The notes beneath the pieces are model-generated. The model did no database searches, was not told the DNA's origin, and saw only the letters and a list, made by a program, of their open reading frames with translations. Shown piece after piece: positions 15,963 through 23,197 of a stretch of DNA of 23,197 bases. Position numbers and translations under genes: made by a program. The number at the start of each line of letters is the position of its first letter. The first letter of the stretch is position 1. Source of the DNA: Chara braunii (lineage: Eukaryota; Streptophyta; Charophyceae; Charales; Characeae). The stretch lies in NCBI GenBank assembly GCA_003427395.1, contig BFEA01000397.1, positions 334,164 to 357,360 of the forward strand, read 5' to 3'.

Positions 15963-18010
15963 GGCTTTGGTTGACCCTTCCAAACGCATGCAGGACTGCA
16001 TTCCTCCCACCTTCCCCCAGTTTATCCCTTTGTCTGCTTTCAACCAAAACAAAGAAGAAACTTAGGCCTCACTCGCACACGTTCCTTCCATTCAGTCTGA
16101 TTGGGTCCTGAAGAGAAAAAAAAACCATAGCGACAACCTCATGCATACAACAGTCATATTGCAGGGGGATAAACAAAACATGGGTGGTAGTAGGTTGTAT
16201 AGATGGAAATGGTTTACCTGACGGTTCCCTGTCTCCAGAACTCCTCCTGAGTTCCTGTAGAGCTCCCGCAATCGGCGGGTGGACTCCCCATAGAGTCTAG
16301 ACGCAGACCTATGGGTTGCAATCCCGCCTGCCGCCTTCTTCTCGTAACCAAGGACTAGACTGAGAGTTAGAAAGGCAGAATGAGAAAATTTCAGACTCTC
16401 AGATCCAAGGAGGGTGCTCTCAGACTCGCGGCAGAGGGCCTTGATACCTTTGATCGCCTGAGGGCCCGCAATGGCGGCCAAGTAGTAACAACTTGGTTAA
16501 CTCTCTTAAGCCAGGTCGCCGAGGTCAAACCCTCTGATGACTCTCCAGATTGCAGCAGTACCCCTTTCCCAGAAATGTGGTAACTCCCTTAGCCTACCAT
16601 GCTCCAACCACTGCTTAGAACGCCGCCCCGTGTTTTGTCTGAATGTTCACAAGGGTAGCAGGAGCCTAGTGAAGTATGGCGCATGCAGCCGCCGTACACA
16701 GCTAACATGGCAAAAGCAAAGGGACTTACAACGGCGACTTGACTATACAAAGTCAACCGCAGAAAAATAGTCATCGCAACCTTGGCATTCAACCGCAGCA
16801 TACCCATACACACAAGAGGAAAGGAGACAAACTGCACCTCTCCATGACCCACTCTCAGCCCTGGCCTTACTGCATGGCCTGCCGAGGCTAGAGGGGCGCA
16901 CGCTAATCAGCAGCCGATGTGCTATTGATCCTCACTCCCTGAGTTCCAACGAGAAGAATGCAACCTTGGTCAAGTAAGCTTTCAGTCTATAGACCCACTC
17001 GCTATGCTAAGGCCCACAGGCAAGTCATCATACCCCGCTGTCACTCCTTCATTATCTCAGTCCGCAAGCAAGGGGAATCGGTCAACAGGTAGGTCCTGAA
17101 CTCCTCGACGGTCCTCCCAGTACTCGCCGGATACGTAGAATGAGAATGAGTCTTCTGCTTACACGCGGGGGGGGATACACTATCCCTGTCGAGTAACAAT
17201 CCCCTTGAAGCTCACTGGGTAAAAGTCTGCTAAGGTGAGAAAAGTCACCAGCAATATCCTGATCAGGCTATGTGCAGAAGACGACACATGTACCAGCGGC
17301 CTGGCCAGTCGAATCGAGCCGATCAGTTCAAAACCATCATGGCGATCAGGTAGGTGCTACTTTCTTCCCCCTCTCACTATTATCCATGTCTGCATGCACG
17401 CACTTACCCCATCGCGCAGCCTGATTGCTTCACGCCAAAACAGAGAGTCGCCGCCCTTCCAGTGTTAGGACAAGCAAAACCTGAATTAATCTTCCACCAA
17501 AACGTGGAGAGGTTCATTCTGTTCTTGCTTCGTTTTCCTTTTACTTTGCACGCTCCTGGCCCCACTTCGTGCCTGGGTTCTTCCCTTCTATTCTTCACCC
17601 TCCCTCACTGCCCCGGTGGCTGCCTCATCGATCAGATGGGCAAAACTTCGAACGAACCTTCTGCAAGAACCTGGCCAGGTGCGTTCTCCTCTTTCGTTCC
17701 CTCCCAAACTTACTCCCGGGAACCACTGCGTAGCCTATTCGCTACCAACTACAAATTTACTAACCCATAGTCGAATCTAATACTCCCACCGATCTCGCCC
17801 GACCCAAAACCCATCGATTCGGCTGTCAACCCGCCGAAATCCGTTCGGAAACGCATACGATATGCTTTCCCCACTCTCCTTCTTCTCGTTGCCTCCATAG
17901 CTCCGCGAGGACCATTTCTTATTGACCTCTTGATCTACTAACTCTTTACTAACACTAACATTTTCATCTGATTCGCCTAACATCAAAACCTCTATCCACT
18001 ATCCTACCTC
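15963..18010. other. Non-coding stretch, copy B
   Basis: Counterpart of A 2839-4767, with no recognisable gene. The minus frame at 16092-16481 (129 codons) overlaps the A relic, but only part of it is shared in frame. The segment 17862-17967 is absent from A and is flanked by AT dinucleotides. Confidence 0.55.
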
Positions 18011-18034
18011 GCCTGATTCCATAAAGAATCGGGC
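18011..18034. other. Hairpin, copy B
   Basis: Counterpart of A 4768-4791 (GCCTGATTC / GAATCGGGC), with one G-T wobble replacing a G-C pair. Confidence 0.45.
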
Positions 18035-18137
18035 ATGATGTCACACCTCCCTCCTTCCACATCCACTTCTTCCCGACATCACCACGATGCCGCTTTCTCA
18101 ACTAACTCTAATCCTAATCGACTAACCACAAAACTAA

Positions 18138-18890
18138 CTATACCATTAGCTTCGCCATGCCAAAAAACCCAAGTCTAACCTCTTCCTCCACCCGAATCCA
18201 TCCCCCATCGCCCATGCTTCGTGTTTTGCCCAGTTCACCCTTTGCCTCCATCTTCGAACGCATCTGGCGCGTATTACGCCTCGATTCGTTCCTTCCTCCT
18301 TTTCGTGCTCGGTGCCTGAGCCTCGCCACTTCTCCGCATGCACTCCGCCACAACCCCCGTCCACATTCATCCATCCCCTCCACCTTGCTTTCGGTCGGCC
18401 CGTTCGCCAGCCTTGCCCGGTATTGCCTTAGCGCTGCGCCCCTCTGCTGCTACCTCGCTGCCCCCGCTCTCCTGCGCTAGCTGCTGCCGCACCGCCCGGT
18501 CCCACAGCACTACTCCTCTGTCGCTCCTGTTTGCGTCCACTCTACTGTCGTGGCCAGCTGCCAATGTCGTGCTCGCTATTGCCCCGGCCTCCCTTTCGTA
18601 GTCTTAGCGACCCGCTACTCCGCCCATTATTGCGCGGCTCTACCCGGCCAGCCCCGCTGTGTGCCGCCTCCTTCCGCCCGCATGCACCTGGCGTGTTTCC
18701 GCCCCCGGGTTCACTCTCCCCCTCTTTTACCTTGTTTTCCCGATACGCTGTCCTGCGCAACACCAGCAACACTCACCGCTACAGATCGGGCGCACGAGTA
18801 TCGAGGGAACCGAAATCCACAACAGCGCGCCTATTAACTCGTCTGCTGCACCCTTTCCTTAGCCCCCGCTTTACTGTTCCGCCCCGCTTT
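18138..18890. other. C-rich, strand-asymmetric block, copy B
   Basis: Counterpart of A 4895-5650. Its open frames on both strands show as many residue changes as base changes relative to copy A, so I treat it as non-coding. Confidence 0.55.
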
Positions 18891-19840
18891 CAACACGGCA
18901 ACGCCTGGTCGTAGCGGCCTACAATGCCCAGGGTAGTTCGGTCAGGCTGGTCCCACGCAGCTGGCCATTCCGACCACCACCTTAGCTTAGCGGGCCGACC
19001 GTCTTCGGGGACGTAGGGCGCGTTCACACTTAGGCCCCTCCCCATGGACCGCAGTTGGCGGACATGACGTCCACCTGCAAAAGGCGTCCCGCCACTTAAA
19101 CCTTTCTCATTTCGTGGCCGATTGCCCACGGGCTTACCAAAACGGGTGCATACCCAACCCATTGGGTGCCGCGACGACTACCCATGACCAGTATCGCCCC
19201 CGAGAAAGTCACGGCGTAACTTTTAATAATAATGGCGAGGGAAATAGCAAAATATCTTGGAAAGCCTTACTCGTAAAAGGGGAGTTGCAGGTACCTCCCG
19301 ACGCCGCCGAATACCAACCGACGGGGGATAGCCTCGCCAGGCCCTCAAACTCCTCGGTCGCTTCACGCTACTCTAGTATTTTCGCACCATCACCGCTCAA
19401 TCTCGCCCCATAAAGCTCTTTGATAAAAGTCCAATACTGTAACCAAGGAGTGCTAGGCCCAAGTCTTGGTCTAGCTCTGACGAACGCCTAAACAACGGAC
19501 ACCGCGTTTTAATCCCGCACATCGACCTTTCGATGTCGTCGTCCTCCATACGAGTCCTCGCCTCGATCCAACGTACCACTCAACCGAAAATACCCCTAAT
19601 TCTTGCTTAGTCAAATATAAATAAATATTAATAATATTCTTAAACAAAACGACTGATGTCCGACCGACTTTTATGATCAACAGCAAAAAAGGATCAAGCG
19701 CGCCTTAAACCTGCGCGCCCACGCACCCTTTGCTCTAGTTAACCACCCAATCAACGCAAATTACAGACGCGGCCGAGCCTAGCGTTGTATAGTCAAACTT
19801 TAAACCAACTATTTTTTGTCACTTGCAAAAACCAGGGCGG
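18891..19840. other. Non-coding stretch, copy B
   Basis: Counterpart of A 5651-6619, with no gene seen. It lacks 23 bases after ACCGCGT (near 19505-19507) that A has, with GT repeated at both deletion ends in A. Confidence 0.5.
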
Positions 19841-20445
19841 ATACCCTTGTAAGGGTATTTGCGCCGACAGCTTACCGAACCATATTAAGCGACGTCCCCG
19901 TCGCTTCGCCAAATTAGAAAGCTATAAATTCATCCATACTTCAAATGCCGACGAGAAAGGAGTCAATCCGATTAGCCGACAAACACAGGGTAGAGGCCTC
20001 CATCAAACCATGCCTTCACAACTATATGCTGCCAGGTTTCTAACCCGGGCTTCTTACCGCCCAGAAACTAGGATGCAGACAGCATAAGTTCCAAAGATCT
20101 TCCCAATCGTCCTCTCCCCGGTCCTAGACAACCTTCGGCTTCTCGTTGGGTGTCCCTAGTCCTGGCAAAAACTATGGACGCGGGCCTTAATCGAGACCTT
20201 TGAAGGCACTCTCGCCTTCCTTCTCAAAAATCTCTCGCAATCAAATACCGATAAGCATATACGTATACTTAATATCCGTTCAACTCTTTCTGCAGTCTAA
20301 TACAGAAAGGCTAGGTCTCCATCTTGGCCCACCATAGCCTGGCTGATCGGGCCAAGACTACGGCCCACCGCATTGTTATTTAACGGCAGTACCTCTCGTT
20401 GGTTACGCAACGATAGGTTTTCTCCTGATAAGCATTCAATCAGGA
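19841..20445. other. Compact hairpins and hairpin cluster, copy B
   Basis: ATACCCTT-GT-AAGGGTAT (19841-19858), AAGCGACG-TCCC-CGTCGCTT (19887-19906), then the cluster 20286-20445 starting with CTTTCTG/CAGAAAG (20286-20309). Here the TCCTGAT/ATCAGGA sequence occurs once with no N, showing what the artefactual join in copy A should look like. Confidence 0.5.
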
Positions 20446-20939
20446 TTTCCAAAAAATCTCAACCTTCACTACCCCACGAAGTAATTTTACTGGGGCCGGC
20501 AACTCCTCTTAAACTCTTACCCCGCGGTCCCGCAGCCAGGTTGCGCTGGCTAGCAGCCATCCAATGGGGTTACGCCTTAGAGGTACTAACCTTTACCGTT
20601 TAGCTTGACAATCCTCAATGTGTCACAGAACTAGCACAAGTGGTTAGACGGGGCGTCGCAAAACAGAATCACAAGCCCACTACGCGATCAAGTAGGGGTC
20701 TGAAGGCATTTACCAGCCCTTCCACAATAGGCATGGCATCCTTGGCACGCTCACAAACAAAATCACCGTTAGGTCCACCAGGCCGTGACCCCTGACTTCA
20801 TAAGAGCCAGCAACCACCCATCCTAAGACATCTCTCGCCCTGCACTCATTGCGACTTTCTCAAACATTTCAAGCAAAAGTGGTATTTTTCAACAGACTTT
20901 ATCGCTCATCAGACAACTCGTCATGTCATAAATCAGATT
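20446..20939. other. Non-coding stretch, copy B
   Basis: Counterpart of A 7279-7767. The small inverted repeat GGCTAGTAGCC has become GGCTAGCAGCC, still able to pair (GGCT/AGCC). No gene is called. Confidence 0.5.
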
Positions 20940-21258
20940 ACTCACCTTTGAAGGTGAGTCTTCCAACAATAAAAACCTCACCTTTTCCAAAAATACAAGG
21001 GGCTCTCATCATAAAACAAAACACCCCGTCTTCAAAAAATCACAAGGGGTCTCGCCACAGAACAAAACACCCCCTCTTCCAAAAATCGCGAGGGGTTTCA
21101 CCACAAAATAAAACACTCCCTCTTCCAAAAATCACGAGGGGTCTCATTATAAAACCAAACTCCCCCTCCTAAAAAATTCGAGGGGGTCTCATCATAACAC
21201 ACAACATCCCTCTCTCCAAGAATCAAAGGGGGTCTCATCACAGAACAAAACATCACTG
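20940..21258. repeat. Array 3: 46-bp C-run/G-run repeats, copy B
   Basis: Starts with the same ACTCACCTTTGAAGGTGAGT inverted repeat (20940-20959), then six units as in copy A. Unit 5 has a full 7-bp stem, CCCCCTC/GAGGGGG. Confidence 0.8.
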
Positions 21259-21858
21259 AGAGACCATCTTATGGGTCCTCGTCACAACTTAAGCAATCAA
21301 CAACCGGCATGGTGAAGCACCCGAGTCTCAAAGACTCGTAAATCTTCTAAAATTCCTCACAACCTTTCACAAAGGGACTGCACTTCCTCCCCCTATACTC
21401 TGCCCCATCAGCTGCCCATGGACAGGTCGCACGAGTATACCGAAGAGTAGGCAGCTTTACATGTCACACGTTCACACATCTTTCACACAAAGCCAACACT
21501 CATCAGGATAAAACCACACAAGTGAGAGTGATAATGATCGTCACAAAAAACAAGCCTCATAAAGTTTCAACTCAATATGTACACCAGGATAAAATGTCTC
21601 TCTCAAAAATAACATAGGTACCCTGCCCTCACGTCCCACTCTGCTGAGTAACCCATGTCTCGAACACACGAATACCTTGGAATATACCCAAACATACACA
21701 AAGATCCAAATCACACAAATCTATCCCAGCTGTACATGCCAACCTATCACAAATCTGGGCACAACCATTTAAATCCCACCAACAGAGGAAACAATCGATT
21801 CGTCTCGTATTACAACCTGCATATGTGCAGATGGACAAGGTAGTCGTGACTACACCTG
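21259..21858. other. Non-coding stretch, copy B
   Basis: Counterpart of A 8081-8685. It keeps the CGAGTCT-CAA-AGACTCG hairpin; no gene is visible. Confidence 0.5.
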
Positions 21859-21975
21859 GATTTGCACATATCTAGCTCAGTCCTTATATACAAGAAGCTT
21901 TGATCCTACTGACATATAGGCGAATCAGTCCTTACTCACTCATTGTCCCCTGGTTCTACCTATATGGATGAGCTA
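21859..21975. other. Nested stem structure, copy B
   Basis: Counterpart of A 8686-8802. The inner CATATAGG/CCTATATG stem is intact; the outer stem TAGCTCAG/ATGAGCTA has one mismatch. Confidence 0.45.
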
Positions 21976-22330
21976 TCTACAACCTAGGTTACTTTACCGG
22001 ACCATTATTGCAAAACCCATCCCCAGATCTAACATACACACATACACACATCTCAAAGTATATGTTTGTTCTGACTCACATAACATGCAACTGGCCTTTA
22101 CCAATTAGTACAGGGCTAGGGTCGCGCAACGGTTAGCCTGCTACTCCAATTTCCAGGTCAATATACATACAGAAACTTCCCAACTCAGGAGTTAGGGTGA
22201 GTCCCCACTACATGCTACTATACTTTCTCTGCCCTAGTCGTCTCATCTACTCTCTCCACCCCCTTGATCATCTGACCCACTCTGATTATCATCTCATTCA
22301 GCACCATCATGCCCCTTTCTTCTTTAAGAC
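21976..22330. other. Non-coding stretch downstream of gag remnant, copy B
   Basis: Counterpart of A 8803-9157. No pol sequence is visible. Confidence 0.5.
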
Positions 22331-22999
22331 CTACTTATGGTTCCGCTGGCTCTCATCGCGTCCCTCGACACCTTGCCTGTTAGTCCCACGACCTCTATTA
22401 TCGCGTTCACCGCCTCCACGGCCCAAATTGCCACGCCCGCCGTCTCCGCGACCCGTGTTGCCACGCCCACCATCTCCACGGCCCCTTCCAACTGCCTGTT
22501 TTTGGCCCCTTCCACCTATCATACTGCCCTGCAAAGCTTGCTGTATCGGTGGCCACAACGGTCCGACAGGTTGGATTTGGACTGGCGGGGGCCCACGTGG
22601 CATCAAGTTCATCAAAGGGCCTATATAATTACCTTGCGCCCAGGGCATGTACGGATTATATGCCGGCCACAAGCTCACTTGGTTACATGGCGCCCATTGG
22701 CCATGCAAAGCTTGCTCCATTCGGAGGAGGCCCCCTTAGTCTCGCCTCGCTTTCCAGCTCTCGCGGGGTAATTGCTACTTACCGCGAATTCTGCCATTTT
22801 TCGGTACCTGGGCCGCCCTGAGCGAGGTTCCTTGCCTTCCACTACGCCCTTGTCAACTTGGGGGGTCCAAGCTCCCTTTTTTCTCTCGTCACACCCTTTC
22901 CTTTACTCCCTTGAGGGGTACGACCAGTCTTTCCCAACAATCACATACCACCGTTACCCAATGCTCTGGCCACCACCCACTCTTTTGCCTCTCCCGACG
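22331..22999 (-). pseudogene. Truncated gag remnant (RGG tail only), copy B
   Basis: The minus frame 22331-22720 (129 codons) keeps the Pro-rich segment (GPPPVQIQPVGPLWPPIQQA) and the RGRG/GGRG tail, and has Trp where copy A has a stop at 9494. Upstream of it, one extra base relative to A near 22710-22725 shifts the frame, and the TAG seen at A 9670-9668 is also present. At about 22998-23003 the sequence jumps to the region equivalent to A 11852, removing the capsid-like domain, coiled coil and orphan ORF. A's gag frame reads straight through the breakpoint, so B is the deleted form. Confidence 0.6.
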
Positions 23000-23197
23000 T
23001 GCTTCCCCAGACGCGCTACTTCCCGTAACAGAACAATCCACGTAAAATCCAGACTCAAACATCTAAGTCCCTGCACACAATATCCTTCGACTTTCCTTAA
23101 CCTACTTCCCCTCAAAGTGCACAGACGATTCCTAACCTAACACTTAGGAGGGGATCTATACCTTCAACTCTTGATAGAGGAAATATTGTCTCGCTCA
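23000..23197. other. Right end of copy B as far as sequenced
   Basis: Matches A 11852-12046 and stops at the same base as A's join before the N at 12047. No gene. Confidence 0.7.

Larger units (their letters stand above)
13801..23197. mobile_element. Long retroelement-like unit, copy B (truncated by window end)
   Basis: Collinear with copy A from the TATA box onward. Relative to A it has about 106 extra bases at 17862-17967 and about 15 extra near 16890. It lacks 23 bases near 19519 and about 2.03 kb at about 23000, where most of gag and the orphan ORF should be. One unresolved base, N, is at 15639. The right end lies beyond the window. Confidence 0.75.

Noticed and set aside
688-23197. Copies A and B as the two LTRs of one giant element
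   Set aside because: Both contain gag sequence and the space between them is only about 1.7 kb, so they are copies of a unit rather than LTRs.

Overview
The window looks like nuclear repeat DNA from a eukaryote, most likely a green plant or charophyte alga. It holds no intact host gene, rRNA or bacterial-style operon. The plant assignment rests on an 18-nt minus-strand site at 12716-12733 that differs at one base from the tRNA-Asp-type primer-binding site common in plant Ty3/Gypsy LTR retrotransposons, and on a decayed gag-like reading frame placed where that site predicts it. I cannot name the species.

Layout. Positions 1-687 are a GT/GC microsatellite, an A-rich low-complexity tract and a GC-rich flank. 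From about 688 to 12142 lies copy A of a very long, almost entirely non-coding retroelement-like unit. Positions 12143-13800 occur once in the window: a leader, the tRNA-Asp-type site, an LTR-like edge starting TGTCGAGC, and a GC-rich stretch. From about 13801 to the last base (23197) lies copy B, collinear with copy A at an offset of 13116 bp. By eye the copies differ by several percent, mostly transitions, plus short indels and one deletion of about 2.03 kb in B (A 9826-11851).

Each copy carries, in order: (1) a TATA box with an R/U5-like segment and two AATAAA signals on the plus strand; (2) a second minus-strand primer-site-like sequence, then an LTR-like edge; (3) five units of about 124 bp that alternate between two hairpin types; (4) seven bulged hairpins sharing one core but each closed by a different complementary stem; (5) about 4 kb with no recognisable genes, including a 750-bp C-rich block; (6) a cluster of compact hairpins; (7) six 46-bp units with C-run/G-run stems; (8) a nested stem structure of about 115 nt; (9) on the minus strand, a decayed gag ending in an RGG-rich tail. 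Copy A alone also keeps the capsid-like part of gag and an orphan 239-residue minus ORF upstream of it. No protease, reverse transcriptase, RNase H or integrase was seen, so the element resembles a non-autonomous LARD-type derivative.

The best candidate for something undescribed is the seven-hairpin array (2220-2838 and 15345-15962). The core is constant while the stems differ, and most stems keep complementarity; this implies selection or copying on structure rather than sequence. Two single-N joins flanked by exact duplications (7229, 12047) are assembly artefacts, and the window ends at the same repeat position as the second join.
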